This document shows, in pieces, positions 7,830-16,573 of a DNA stretch of 64,000 nt. The position numbers were made by a program, and so were the translations under genes. Below the pieces are notes generated by a model. It had not been told where the DNA came from. It made no database searches and worked only from the letters and a program-made list of their open reading frames with translations. Position 1 is the first letter of the stretch, and every line of letters begins with the position of its first letter. Source of the stretch: an uncultured Actinomycetes bacterium (GTDB lineage Bacteria > Actinomycetota > Coriobacteriia > Coriobacteriales > Atopobiaceae). Location of the stretch: positions 1 to 64,000 of the forward strand of contig OMWB01000002.1 of assembly GCA_900314645.1 (NCBI GenBank), read 5' to 3'.

Positions 7830-9184
7830 TACATGAACGCCTCCTCGTTCTTATAGGAGCTGGAATTCCTGTACGTAACCAGCGTGATGATCGTTAGGAT
7901 GACGAAGGTCATGATGCCGATGACTGCGCCGAGGTTGTAGTACTGCTGGTCAATGGTCAGCTTGTAGAGCCAGGTCACGAGCAAGTCTGTCTGGCCGGCC
8001 GTGTCGCCCACCCGCGTGGGACCGCCGCCCGAGAGCAGGTAGATGACGTTGAAGTTGTTGATGTTGCCCACAAAGCTGGAGATGAGGTACGGCGTGGTGA
8101 CAAACAGCATGTACGGCAGGGTGATCTTGAAGAAGATCCTCACCGGACCCGCACCGTCCATCCTCGCCGCTTCATAGAGCTCTGCGGGGATGTTCTGCAG
8201 GATGCCGGTGACCTGCAGCATGGTATACGGGATGCCTACCCACAGGTTGATGAGGATGATCGTGACTCGAGCCAGTGTGGCATTCGTCCAGAACGGGATG
8301 GGCTCGGTAATCAGCCCGAGGTTCTGGAGCAGCACGTTAACCGCACCCGAGGGCTGCAGCATGATGTTCATGATCATCAAGGTGACAAACTGCGGGACGG
8401 CGATGGTCAGCACAAAGCAGAACCTCCAGAACGCCTTGCCCTTGGTGTCTTTGCGGTTAATGACCATGGCAAGCGCCATGCCAAGAATGTAGTTAAGGAA
8501 CGTTGCGAAAATAGCCCAGGTAACCGTCCACGCCAAGACATGCCAGAACTGGCGGCCGATGTTGCCGTTCATGTTCAGCACGCGGATGAACTGGTTGATA
8601 CCGTCCCAGTCAAACAGGATGAGGTGCTCACCTTCCTTGGAATAGGTGGTGAACGCCATCGAAATCATGTAGACCAGCGGCACGATGTTGAAGATGAGGA
8701 TGCCAAGGCACGGAAGGGTCATCAGCGTGATGTGGAGGTTGCCGTTGAAGAGGCTCTTGAGGTCTTCCCTAAAGGTGGGCACCTTGTCGCCCTCTTCGAT
8801 GCGCCTCTGAAGACTGAACGAATGGCGCATCTGAATGACCCAAAGCACCGCAATTCCCGCGAGGACGAAGCAGGTAATAACCCCCGCCAGCAGAATCTGC
8901 TGTGAGTTGTCGCCCGTGGAGTACTCGTAAATCTGCTTTGCCTCGTTCCAGACCTTACCTTGTGCCTCCGTTCCGAGGCTGGGAAGCATGGCCAGATTGT
9001 GGAAGCCCGTCGTGACCATGTAAAGCCAGAAGGCCACCTCCATGAGGAGCACCAAGATGCCCTTCACGATCTGCCGATGCCCCAGCATTCCCGCCCCCAT
9101 GATAACGGCAGACAGCTTGGTGTAGAGATCACCATCTCTCAGGGCTTCGCGTACAGTGATACGGTCTTCATTCATAGTTTCCAA
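7829..9184 (-). CDS. maltodextrin-type ABC transporter permease (MalF-like)
   Basis: A 451-residue permease, partner of the MalG-like subunit. It has an N-terminal region with two extra hydrophobic segments (about 40-75 and 110-135), then the CUT1 core with the EAA loop YEAARMDGAGPVRIFFKITLPYM near residue 340 and the MalF-like NNFNVIYLLSGGGPT segment. The length is close to that of other large MalF/GanP-type subunits. The start ATG at 9184 lies about 75 bases after the malE stop, and a strong hairpin occupies that gap. It forms the membrane channel with MalG and would be powered by the ATPase at 10593-11798. Confidence 0.92.
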   Translation of the reverse strand: METMNEDRITVREALRDGDLYTKLSAVIMGAGMLGHRQIVKGILVLLMEVAFWLYMVTTGFHNLAMLPSLGTEAQGKVWNEAKQIYEYSTGDNSQQILLAGVITCFVLAGIAVLWVIQMRHSFSLQRRIEEGDKVPTFREDLKSLFNGNLHITLMTLPCLGILIFNIVPLVYMISMAFTTYSKEGEHLILFDWDGINQFIRVLNMNGNIGRQFWHVLAWTVTWAIFATFLNYILGMALAMVINRKDTKGKAFWRFCFVLTIAVPQFVTLMIMNIMLQPSGAVNVLLQNLGLITEPIPFWTNATLARVTIILINLWVGIPYTMLQVTGILQNIPAELYEAARMDGAGPVRIFFKITLPYMLFVTTPYLISSFVGNINNFNVIYLLSGGGPTRVGDTAGQTDLLVTWLYKLTIDQQYYNLGAVIGIMTFVILTIITLVTYRNSSSYKNEEAFM

Positions 9185-9213
9185 CCTTGTTTTCTATGAA
9201 CACGATGACGAGT

Positions 9214-9240
9214 GGCGGCCGGGCCGTTAGCCCGGCCGCC
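9214..9240 (-). terminator. intra-operon hairpin after malE
   Basis: A perfect 11-bp GC stem (GGCGGCCGGGC) with a 5-nt loop lies between malE and malF and has no U-tract. Such hairpins after binding-protein genes usually stabilise the upstream mRNA or reduce read-through, giving more binding protein than permease. That role is inferred. Confidence 0.7.
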
Positions 9241-9258
9241 GGGTAAAGCAAACTGGTC

Positions 9259-10518
9259 TTACTGAACCGCGGAGGTATTCATGGCAGTGTTCATGGCCTC
9301 GGTCTTCTCGGCGGCGTTGTCATGCGTGACGGAGCCAGCGACGAGCTCCTTGCCCATGGACTCAGCGGGAGTCCAGTAGTTGCCCATATCGGCCTGGAGC
9401 GGCTGAACGATGGAGGCGTACGACATGGTGTCCATCTGGGCCTGAGCAAGTGCGTCATCAACCGTGATGTTGACGTCGGTCGGGATGATGTTGCGCAGCT
9501 CGAAGTGAGCCTGCTGTGCCTCGGTGCCGCCAAGGTAAGCAGCGAGGGCAACGGCAACCTCGGGATGCGTGCCATACAGAGCGCCAGCCGGGTTGACGCC
9601 AACGGCCTTGGAGCCAGCGAAGGACTTCATCTGCTTGAGCTCGCCATCGATGGTGATGGAGGGAGCCGGAGCGATGCCCAGGTTCTCACCGTAGGCATCC
9701 AGAGCCTTCTGGTAATCCCACGTGCCAGAGAAGAAGGCCTTGGCGTCAGCGTTGGTGCCCACGTCACCATTGGCGAAGTTCTTGTTGGCCACCAGGTCAA
9801 CGAGGTAGTTGGTGACTGCAACGGCCTTGTCGCCACTGAAGTCGAAGCCAGCAGCCGCGTCGCCGCCGTCGGCGCCGAAGAGCGTGCATCCGTTGGCAAC
9901 ATAGAAGGATGCGATGTACCAGGAGTTGTCCAACGGGAAGGCCACCTTACCCTTCTCCAGCATGGCATCAAGCGACTTGACATCCTCGTCGGAGAAGACG
10001 GACTTGTCGTAGTACATGAACCACGTGTTGCCCGTGAAGGGGACGCCGTACACGGCACCGTCGTAGGTGACGGTGTTGACCGTGGTCTCGGAGTTGTTGG
10101 CCTTGATAGCGTCGAGTGTCGAGCCGCCAAACTCAGCGATGCCGCCAGACTTGAGCAGGTCGGGGATCTGGTCGTTTGCAAACAGGTACACGTCGGCGCC
10201 GGCGCTGGGGTCGGTACCGATATTGGTCTTGGCGTCGCCCTCGGAGCACACGCCGTACTTGAAGGTGAGCGTCCAATCCGGGTGAGCAGCCGCAAAGGCA
10301 TCGCACTGGGTCTGGAGCCACTTGCCGTTATCGTCGGACTGGTCCTCCTGCGGACCCCACACGGTGACCGTAGCCTCAACCTTCTCATCGCCACCGCCAG
10401 CGTTTCCGCCACCGCTGTTGCCACCACCACAGGCGGCAAGGGCCATCGTAGCGGCGCCCGACAGACCAAGCGCGAGGGCCTGACGACGGTTGAGCATCAT
10501 GTTCTCGAACTTCTTCAT
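9259..10518 (-). CDS. maltodextrin-type substrate-binding lipoprotein (MalE-like)
   Basis: A 419-residue solute-binding protein. The N-terminus has a lipoprotein signal: NRRQALALGLSGAATMALAAC, where LAAC is the lipobox and the cysteine would be lipidated; a glycine/asparagine-rich linker follows. The two arginines before the hydrophobic core could also act as a Tat-like signal. The mature part starts VTVWGPQEDQ and contains GVPFTGNTWFMYYDKS, as in family 1 sugar-binding proteins. Start ATG at 10518 is preceded by AAAGGGAG; the longer frame from 10536 is not supported. It delivers glucose oligomers to the permeases encoded next. Confidence 0.93.
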   Translation of the reverse strand: MKKFENMMLNRRQALALGLSGAATMALAACGGGNSGGGNAGGGDEKVEATVTVWGPQEDQSDDNGKWLQTQCDAFAAAHPDWTLTFKYGVCSEGDAKTNIGTDPSAGADVYLFANDQIPDLLKSGGIAEFGGSTLDAIKANNSETTVNTVTYDGAVYGVPFTGNTWFMYYDKSVFSDEDVKSLDAMLEKGKVAFPLDNSWYIASFYVANGCTLFGADGGDAAAGFDFSGDKAVAVTNYLVDLVANKNFANGDVGTNADAKAFFSGTWDYQKALDAYGENLGIAPAPSITIDGELKQMKSFAGSKAVGVNPAGALYGTHPEVAVALAAYLGGTEAQQAHFELRNIIPTDVNITVDDALAQAQMDTMSYASIVQPLQADMGNYWTPAESMGKELVAGSVTHDNAAEKTEAMNTAMNTSAVQ

Positions 10519-10551
10519 TTTCTCCCTTTCTAACACGCGTCTTTTTTCACT

Positions 10552-10578
10552 CCGGACATCAGGCAGTCCTGTGCCCGG
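10552..10578 (-). terminator. intra-operon hairpin before malE
   Basis: An imperfect hairpin with CCGG/CCGG ends and an AGG/CCT inner stem sits between the ATPase gene and malE, followed on the minus strand by an A-rich rather than U-rich stretch. It may be a processing or stability element separating lacI-ATPase from the malE message. Confidence 0.4.
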
Positions 10579-10592
10579 TTATTGCTGAAACA

Positions 10593-11798
10593 TTAGATGC
10601 ACTCGAGGTTCTTCTCGGTCTCTGGGTCAAACACGTGGACGGCATTCGGAGCGAAGGTGAACCGCACCGTCGAACCAACTGCCAACCCGCCCGCGTCGAG
10701 CTCCAACCTCGGCGCGATAATGATGCAGTCCTTCCCGTTCACGTTGACGTGAAGATGCACGGAACTACCCATCATCTCGGTGACGTCCACGACGCCCTCG
10801 ACCATGCAGCCGGGCTTCTCGTCCAGCGTGATGTGCTCGGGCCTTGCTCCGACGGTGACCTTCTGCGGCTTGGCGTTCCTATCAGCCAGGTTCTTCTGCT
10901 TCTCCTCGGAGAGGGTGATCTCGGCCCCACCCACACGAACGGCGTATTTGCCGTCCTTCAAGATGAGCTCGCCATCGAACAGGTTCATCTGGGGCATGCC
11001 AATGAATCCTGCGACAAACAGGTTAACGGGGTGGTCGAACACCTGCTGAGGTGTGCCAATCTGCTGCACGTCGCCATCCTTCATGATGACGATGCGATCA
11101 CCAAGGGTCATTGCCTCGGTCTGGTCATGCGTGACGTAGATGAAGGTGGCGTTCAGGCGCGACCTCAGCTTGATAATCTCGGCGCGCATCTGGTTGCGGA
11201 GCTTTGCGTCCAGGTTTGACAGGGGCTCGTCCATCAGGAGCACCTGAGGGTCGCGCACGATGGCACGGCCGATGGCTACGCGCTGACGCTGGCCGCCCGA
11301 CAAGGCCTTGGGTTTACGGGGCAGGTAGGGAGTGATGCCAAGGACGTCGGCAGCCCACTCGACCTTGCGATCCTTCTCCTCCTTGGAGATGTTTCTAATG
11401 TCCAGCGGGAACTCAAGGTTCTGGCGTACGGTCATGTGGGGATACAAGGCGTAGTTCTGGAAAACCATGGCAATGTCGCGGTCCTTGGGATCCACGTTGT
11501 TAACCAGCTGCCCATTGATGTAGAGCTCGCCTCTGGTGATGTCCTCGAGACCGGCAATCATGCGAAGCGTCGTCGACTTTCCGCAGCCCGAGGGGCCAAC
11601 GAAGACGATGAACTCCTTGTCCGCGATCTCAAGGTTGAAGTCGTCCACAGCCACGACGCCTTCGTCAGTAATCTTGAGATTTGAGGGCTTCTTTTTCTCG
11701 GGCTCGTCACCCTTCTTCTTTTTCTTCTTCCGGTCCTCCTTGTCCTCATCCCTCATTGGGTAAATCTTTTGGACGTGCCTCAAGCTCAAGGTTGCCAA
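10593..11798 (-). CDS. ABC transporter ATPase, MsmK/UgpC family
   Basis: A 401-residue ATPase that energises the MalFG channel. Walker A is GPSGCGKST, the signature is LSGGQRQRVAIGRA, Walker B is VLLMDEPLSNLD with the D-loop, and the switch histidine is in YVTHDQTEA. Residues about 235-400 form the regulatory OB-fold domain of the CUT1 ATPases. An oddity is a lysine-rich insertion at about residues 15-45 (KKKKKKGDEP then EKKKPSNLKI), placed between the first strand and the A-loop region of the usual fold, which lengthens the protein beyond the typical 360-375 residues. The gene follows the LacI gene by 15 bases and precedes malE, so each importer part is encoded together. Confidence 0.93.
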   Translation of the reverse strand: MATLSLRHVQKIYPMRDEDKEDRKKKKKKGDEPEKKKPSNLKITDEGVVAVDDFNLEIADKEFIVFVGPSGCGKSTTLRMIAGLEDITRGELYINGQLVNNVDPKDRDIAMVFQNYALYPHMTVRQNLEFPLDIRNISKEEKDRKVEWAADVLGITPYLPRKPKALSGGQRQRVAIGRAIVRDPQVLLMDEPLSNLDAKLRNQMRAEIIKLRSRLNATFIYVTHDQTEAMTLGDRIVIMKDGDVQQIGTPQQVFDHPVNLFVAGFIGMPQMNLFDGELILKDGKYAVRVGGAEITLSEEKQKNLADRNAKPQKVTVGARPEHITLDEKPGCMVEGVVDVTEMMGSSVHLHVNVNGKDCIIIAPRLELDAGGLAVGSTVRFTFAPNAVHVFDPETEKNLECI

Positions 11799-11813
11799 TG
11801 TCGTTCCCCCTTC

Positions 11814-12845
11814 TTACTCCCGCGGCTGAGCAACGCTCTCGCCATTGACATACAGATACGGAATCTTCTCGTGCACCGCCGTGCGTTCATAGCTGATTCT
11901 CATGAGCAGGTCATCGACGCTCTTGTTGGCAAGCAACGTTGCGTCTTGCTGGATGGTGGCGAGTCTGGGCACCGAATACTTCGCAGCAGTAATGCCGTCG
12001 AAGCCCACCACTGAAATGTCTTCCGGTACGCGCAGACCCATGTCGCGGAAGGCACGCATCGCACCGATCGCTATCGAGTCGCTGATAGCGAAGATAGCCG
12101 TGAGGTCTGGCGTTCGTAGGAGCAGCTTCTCTGCGGTATGGTAACCACCCTCTGCCGAGAAGGGGCTCTCCTCGTAATCCCGCTCGAGGTCGAACGCTAT
12201 TCCGCTCTTTTCCAACTCCTCCAGCGCTCCCCGAATGCGCTGGGCTGGGCTGTCATTGGGCCGCATTCCTTCGGCGTCTCCCGGGTAACCTCCCAAGATG
12301 CCAATCCGACGATGTCCTTGTGAAACCAGCTCACCAACTGCACGAGCGGCGGCGTTGACATCGTCAGTCGTGAAGCTCGACAGGTTATCAAACCCCAGGC
12401 CGCTTGCGTCAGCAGAGATGAGGACGCTCGGCACGTTGATCTTCGAGAAGTCCTCTTGGAAGTTCTTCGTGCTACCACCCAAGAAAATGAGTCCCTTTGG
12501 CTTCAGGTTCTGCAGAACCTGAACCGCCACTGCCACCTCGTCATCCGTCTCCCTGATGAACTGCACGTTTGCAATCTCGCCGTTATCCCTGATGCGAATC
12601 TGTACTCCCTCGAGCAACGACTGCAGGAAGACGTTTCTCACACCGCGGACAACGATGGAGATTTCTGAGGAGATAGACTGCCTGAGCATGCGGGCGCTGG
12701 AATTGGGTTGGTAGTTCTGCTCCCGTACGACTTCTTCAATCTTGCGCCTCGCTTCGGCGCTCACGTCTGCGCGGTTGTTGATGACTCTGGACACCGTTCC
12801 AATGCTGTAGCCGGATATCCGCGCGATGTCTTGAATGGTGGCCAT
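11814..12845 (-). CDS. LacI-family repressor of the alpha-glucan operon
   Basis: A 343-residue LacI/GalR regulator. The N-terminal helix-turn-helix and hinge read ATIQDIARISGYSIGTVSRVINNR and RMLRQSIS, followed by a periplasmic-binding-protein-like effector domain (FDGITAAKYSVPRLATIQQD near the end). Start ATG at 12845 has a perfect AAGGGAGGTGAC site; the longer frame from 12917 would read through the operators and is rejected. It is first in a run of seven minus-strand genes (regulator, ATPase, malE, malF, malG, two GH13), with overlapping operators just upstream, so autoregulation of the whole operon is likely. The inducer is probably a maltooligosaccharide, by context only. Confidence 0.92.
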   Translation of the reverse strand: MATIQDIARISGYSIGTVSRVINNRADVSAEARRKIEEVVREQNYQPNSSARMLRQSISSEISIVVRGVRNVFLQSLLEGVQIRIRDNGEIANVQFIRETDDEVAVAVQVLQNLKPKGLIFLGGSTKNFQEDFSKINVPSVLISADASGLGFDNLSSFTTDDVNAAARAVGELVSQGHRRIGILGGYPGDAEGMRPNDSPAQRIRGALEELEKSGIAFDLERDYEESPFSAEGGYHTAEKLLLRTPDLTAIFAISDSIAIGAMRAFRDMGLRVPEDISVVGFDGITAAKYSVPRLATIQQDATLLANKSVDDLLMRISYERTAVHEKIPYLYVNGESVAQPRE

Positions 12846-12860
12846 GTCACCTCCCTTACG

Positions 12861-12912
12861 GTTGACCGTAAACAGTTCCGCGAACGTTATCGTGAACGTT
12901 ACCGTAAACGTT
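12861..12912 (-). promoter_or_regulatory. stacked LacI-type operators and promoter
   Basis: Two 18-bp copies of AACGTTAYCGTRAACGTT (12883-12900 and 12895-12912) overlap with a 12-base offset, and a weaker third copy with core GACCGTAAAC lies at 12861-12877. The motif is the semi-palindrome with a central CG typical of LacI-family sites. On the minus strand TTGGAA and CACGAT, 17 bases apart, could be the -35 and -10 boxes inside the array, so a bound repressor would block the promoter. The rest of 12913-13061 shows nothing else clear. Confidence 0.75.
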
Positions 12913-13061
12913 TCCAACCCTACAGATACGCTGGTAGAAGGCTTGAAGGCTACCGCGCCCCGATGAGTGGTTGGTATTCGTCGCTGGAAGGCGAGGAGCG
13001 ACGGAGGGTACGATTCAGCCGTCCCATTTGACCATCAAACAGCCGGGGTGGTGCTCCCCGC

Positions 13062-13931
13062 TTACTCCGCCAGCTGTCTCCAACAATACACGGCGAGCAG
13101 CATGGTGGGGATGCCTGCCACGAGCCCCAAAGCTGACGGCCCATACAACGTGGCACCTGCTGTGCTAAAAAGCACCCCAGCATTGGTGATGGCGTTGATG
13201 GCGCCATGGGCCACCGCACACGGCCACACACTCCCCGACCGCAGACGCAGCCACGAAACCAGGCAGCCTATGGACGTGCAGGCAACCACCATGGTGAGGA
13301 TGCCCGTGACGGGGAACCCGGGATAACTCATCCCATAGTTGTGGCCCATCGCGATGATAGGTGCATGCCAAAGTCCCCAGATGATGCCGCTTACGATGGC
13401 GGCGCGGCGCTCCGACATGCGTTCACAGAGGAGCGGCAACAACATGCCTCGCCAGCCAACTTCCTCACCCAGCGAGGGGATGGTGTTGATGAGCGGGCCC
13501 ACCGTGATGGCAGCCAACAACTGCCCCATGACGATGAGGCCAAGCTGATCGGCCGGCACACCGGATGCCTCAAGCGCACTGCGCAGCTGCGTGGCATCCC
13601 TGTCAAAGAGCTGCGGAAACACGAGAAAGAACAAAGCCCCGCCGATGAAGGTGAGCACCGCAGGCAGCAGCCAAGCCGACGCATAGAGACGACCGTTACC
13701 TTTTATGCGGGGCCTCAGGCAAAGATCTATGCGCTGTTCCATTGGCGCGGCGGCATTGGCTGCAAACGCACCAACGAGCGGGAAGAACATGCTCACCGCG
13801 ACTATGACCACCATGGGCATTGAGGCAGAGACTCCCTGTGTCGCGGCGCCCGTGATGATGCTCGCGATGGCCCACGTAGTCCAGCTCAGACCAAACGTGA
13901 CGCCCAGGAAAACTGCAAGCCGCTTGTCCAT
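13062..13931 (-). CDS. CPBP-family intramembrane metalloprotease
   Basis: A 289-residue polytopic membrane protein of the CAAX protease/bacteriocin-processing (Abi) family. The family motif EEVGWRGMLLP (about residues 160-170) gives the paired glutamates and arginine, and the second motif IWGLWHAPII supplies a histidine; a third histidine-containing helix follows (AVAHGAINA). About eight hydrophobic segments are seen. Possible roles are peptide processing, bacteriocin self-immunity or prenyl-protein cleavage; no substrate is encoded next to it. Start ATG at 13931 is preceded by GAGAGGAGAAGC. It has its own promoter within a 12-bp inverted repeat and lies downstream of an XRE regulator gene that ends in a terminator. 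Confidence 0.88.
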   Translation of the reverse strand: MDKRLAVFLGVTFGLSWTTWAIASIITGAATQGVSASMPMVVIVAVSMFFPLVGAFAANAAAPMEQRIDLCLRPRIKGNGRLYASAWLLPAVLTFIGGALFFLVFPQLFDRDATQLRSALEASGVPADQLGLIVMGQLLAAITVGPLINTIPSLGEEVGWRGMLLPLLCERMSERRAAIVSGIIWGLWHAPIIAMGHNYGMSYPGFPVTGILTMVVACTSIGCLVSWLRLRSGSVWPCAVAHGAINAITNAGVLFSTAGATLYGPSALGLVAGIPTMLLAVYCWRQLAE

Positions 13932-13950
13932 TGCTTCTCCTCTCAGCAGT

Positions 13951-13989
13951 TGTTCTATTTGTTATAGTATATCTAGCACAAATAGAACA
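13951..13989 (-). promoter_or_regulatory. 12-bp inverted-repeat operator over the CPBP promoter
   Basis: TGTTCTATTTGT (13951-13962) and its exact reverse complement (13978-13989) flank 15 bases that contain an AT-rich core. On the minus strand TTGTGT and TACTAT, 17 bases apart, form a plausible promoter spanning the repeat. A dimeric or tetrameric repressor is expected to bind; the XRE protein encoded just upstream is the obvious candidate. Confidence 0.75.
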
Positions 13990-14011
13990 CAAGGGTCCAG
14001 CCGAGCACGCA

Positions 14012-14049
14012 ACAAAAGAACGGGCCAGCACCTCGATTGGTGCTGGCCC
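14012..14049 (-). terminator. Rho-independent terminator after the XRE gene
   Basis: On the minus strand a perfect stem GGGCCAGCACC / GGTGCTGGCCC is followed by GTTCTTTTGTT. It lies 30 bases after the XRE stop and separates that transcript from the CPBP gene. Confidence 0.88.
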
Positions 14050-14080
14050 GCTGTCGTACCGATCGGAGGACGTTGCTCCT

Positions 14081-14593
14081 TTACGCGCTCTTCCGATGCA
14101 GCAAGCGCTGCTTGGCAGCACGAATACGGTCTGCATAGGCACTCGTGAAGATGGCTCCCACAATCAGCATGCCTGCGGAAATACCCAGCCCTACCCCGGC
14201 CACAAAGTCATACGGTTCCGTGTTGGTAAGGTCCATGAACTCGAGGGTCATATACAGAGCCATGGCCACGATGCCTGCCAAGAACATCAGGTGCAGGCGC
14301 TTCGTGAACACGTCGCGCTCGTTGTTGGTGTAGTCGGCAATGCGATAGAGGCTCTCTTCGGTCTGCGTATCCATGCTGGGGCTCCTTTCTGCGGCAAGCA
14401 GCTCGTCGACGCTCACGTCGTAGCGCTTGGCCAACTCAATGAGAAGGTCGAAGTCAGGCATGGTGCGACCGGTCTCCCAGCGACTCACCGAGCGGTTACT
14501 CACGCCAAGCTCGCTGGCGAGCGCCTCTTGCGTGATTCCCTGCGCCTGCCTCAGCTCGCGCAGGAACGCTCCGATACTCTGCTGGTCGATCAT
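14081..14593 (-). CDS. XRE-family regulator with C-terminal membrane helices
   Basis: A 170-residue protein with an N-terminal Cro/CI-type helix-turn-helix (LRELRQAQGITQEALASELGVSNRSVSRWETG, residues about 10-42) and a C-terminal part with two hydrophobic helices (LMFLAGIVAMALYMTLEFM and FVAGVGLGISAGMLIVGAIF) ending in a basic tail. Membrane-tethered XRE proteins of this kind are common in Gram-positive bacteria and often sit beside membrane proteins. Start ATG at 14593 has GAAAGG upstream; the longer frame has no RBS. It probably controls the CPBP gene downstream through the inverted repeat there, which is inference. Confidence 0.85.
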   Translation of the reverse strand: MIDQQSIGAFLRELRQAQGITQEALASELGVSNRSVSRWETGRTMPDFDLLIELAKRYDVSVDELLAAERSPSMDTQTEESLYRIADYTNNERDVFTKRLHLMFLAGIVAMALYMTLEFMDLTNTEPYDFVAGVGLGISAGMLIVGAIFTSAYADRIRAAKQRLLHRKSA

Positions 14594-14839
14594 GTCGCAC
14601 CGCCTTTCCTCGCATCCCACCATGGCATGGCGGTGACGCAATGTCCACGACAGCCCCTGAGAGTCGCCATCTACCTGCATATTCTCGCATAGTGAGACGG
14701 GACCACAAGGTCCGACCCTCTGGTTCGGAGGATGCCCAAGTGTACATCCTGGTGCGTCTATTCGGGCTCTCTCAGGAAAGACCGAGTTCCTTCGACAGCG
14801 TGCACACTTTCCGCATCGAACAGCCGCTAAACGCGGACT

Positions 14840-15841
14840 CTACCCCAGCCGGTCGTGATTGATGGGGAGCTGGAACAGCTTCCCCAGCTGGTGTTGGCCG
14901 CTTGCCACCCCGCACGCCCACATCGTCTTGGCCACGAGCGCCTCAACGGTCATATCGTCGCCCAAGAGAATGCCCGGGTGCTCCGCATACGCGCGACCAA
15001 CCTCATAGATGCCGAGGTCGAGCCCCTCCTCGGGCACCTGTGTGGTCAGCACCAACGTATGCCCCGCATCCACCCAGCTGAAGAGCGTCTCCTCAAAGCC
15101 GTCTGGAATGCCACCGATACCAAAGGTCTCAAGAATCACGGCAGAGCTCGCACCTGCAAGCGCGCTAAACACCTCCGGGCCCAACCCAGGAGTCAGCTTC
15201 AGCACCACCACGCGTTCGTCCAGACGGTGATAGAAGGTCGGACGGTCTGACCCCTGTGTAAGGAGGCCGCCACCCAACTCGCGCACCACGCGATCGCCTC
15301 GTATGAGCGCCGCAAGCGGCCAGTTCACACTGGTAAAGGCGTTGTAACTCATCGTGCGCTGCTTGTGGGCACGGGTTCCCACAATCACCTTGCCGTCGAA
15401 CACCACATGTACGTCACGCGCCGCATCGTCACACGCCCACAACAGGCTCTGATACAGGTTGAGCTTGGCGTCAGTGAAGGGCGCGCTCATAGGCTGCTGG
15501 GACCCGGTAAGCACGATGGGCTTGGGACTTCCCTGCACCAGATACGAAAGCGCCGCTGCCGTATAGGCCATCGTATCGGTCCCATGGAGCACGACGAAGC
15601 CATCGTAATCGTCGTAGGCGCGCTCAATCTCTGCCGCAATAGCCAACCAACCCGACGGATGCATGTTGGTCGAGTCAATGTTCATGGGTTGCACCACGTC
15701 GATGATGCAGAGGTCCTCGACGAGCGGCACGCGCGCAACCAGCTCGGCTCCGGTAAGCACCGGGGCAAGTCCACCCGCACCATCCTCTGTCGGCAGGGAG
15801 GCGATAGTACCACCTGTGGCTATGACCAGAATGCGCTTCAT
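14840..15841 (-). CDS. ansA: L-asparaginase, type I (cytoplasmic)
   Basis: A 333-residue asparaginase that hydrolyses asparagine to aspartate and ammonia. The first catalytic threonine lies in IATGGTIAS at the N-terminus and the second in VLHGTDTMAYTAAALS (around residue 90), with a conserved lysine further on. No signal peptide is present, so it is the low-affinity cytoplasmic form. Start ATG at 15841 is preceded by AGGGGAAAC; an upstream extension to 15874 is rejected. It appears monocistronic, between the XRE gene and a divergent membrane-protein gene. Glutaminase side activity cannot be judged from sequence. Confidence 0.92.
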   Translation of the reverse strand: MKRILVIATGGTIASLPTEDGAGGLAPVLTGAELVARVPLVEDLCIIDVVQPMNIDSTNMHPSGWLAIAAEIERAYDDYDGFVVLHGTDTMAYTAAALSYLVQGSPKPIVLTGSQQPMSAPFTDAKLNLYQSLLWACDDAARDVHVVFDGKVIVGTRAHKQRTMSYNAFTSVNWPLAALIRGDRVVRELGGGLLTQGSDRPTFYHRLDERVVVLKLTPGLGPEVFSALAGASSAVILETFGIGGIPDGFEETLFSWVDAGHTLVLTTQVPEEGLDLGIYEVGRAYAEHPGILLGDDMTVEALVAKTMWACGVASGQHQLGKLFQLPINHDRLG

Positions 15842-15946
15842 GTTTCCCCTCTCGCTCAGCGCCCATCCTAGCAAAGGGGCCCGCGGATAGCGATGTCCAT
15901 CTGGTAAGCTTTTGATACGCGCACCAAGAGATGACGAGGCACCCTT

Positions 15947-16573
15947 ATGGTATCAATCCTGCTTAATATAGCCATCGCAATCATCTCGGTACTTGCCTGG
16001 CTTTCAGTGGTGCAGGGACACGGGGATGACCGCAACCTCATGGCCCACGGGCTGCGCAGCCTCAAGTACTACACGGTGCTCTCCAACCTGTTTTCGGGAC
16101 TCATCTCTGCGCTGTATGTTGCGGAGATGCTTCTCTCTCACGGCTCCCCGGACAGCTGGATACTCGTGCTTAAGCTTGCCGCCGCCTCCGTAGTGATGAT
16201 TACGTTTCTTACGGTGATGCTCTTTCTTGGGCCCACCATGGGCTGGGAGTACATGTTCAAGGCGGGGAACTTCTGGCTACACTTGGCGCTTCCCCTTGCT
16301 GCCGCGGCGGATGTTTGCCTCTTCACACAGGTGGGGGCGCTCCCCTTCCTCGCGACACTGGCGCCTGTGGTTTTCACAGCGGCCTACGGCGTGTTCTACC
16401 TCGGCCGCATCCTGCTCTATGGGCGAGAGCGCGACGGCGTGGTCTACGATTTCTACGGCTTTCTGCGAACGGGTGAGGACAAAGCCGCGGTTGTTGTCGT
16501 CGTCATGCTGACGGGCACCTGGCTCATCGCCATTGCGTTGTGGTTCATCAGCAGACTCATCGGACTCGCCTAG
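15947..16573 (+). CDS. predicted integral membrane protein, Pr6Pr-like
   Basis: A 208-residue protein with about six hydrophobic helices, starting MVSILLNIAIAIISVLAWLSVV. Charged residues are few and lie in loops (GDDRNLMAHGLRSLKYYTVLSN, YGRERDGVVYDFYGF). The overall pattern, with a tight LKYYTVLSNLFSG segment after the first helix, is like the Pr6Pr/FAR-17a-type membrane proteins of unknown function; that match is tentative. It is divergent from the asparaginase gene and its 3' end overlaps the convergent HAD gene by 17 bases, so transcripts from both sides overlap. No enzymatic motif is seen. Confidence 0.7.
   Translation: MVSILLNIAIAIISVLAWLSVVQGHGDDRNLMAHGLRSLKYYTVLSNLFSGLISALYVAEMLLSHGSPDSWILVLKLAAASVVMITFLTVMLFLGPTMGWEYMFKAGNFWLHLALPLAAAADVCLFTQVGALPFLATLAPVVFTAAYGVFYLGRILLYGRERDGVVYDFYGFLRTGEDKAAVVVVVMLTGTWLIAIALWFISRLIGLA

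Noticed and set aside
9214-9240. Hairpin after malE as a full terminator
   Set aside because: No U-tract and the operon continues in the same direction with malF close by.
16557-16573. Overlap of two gene ends as an error
   Set aside because: Both genes are complete with family-like ends; short convergent overlaps are common.
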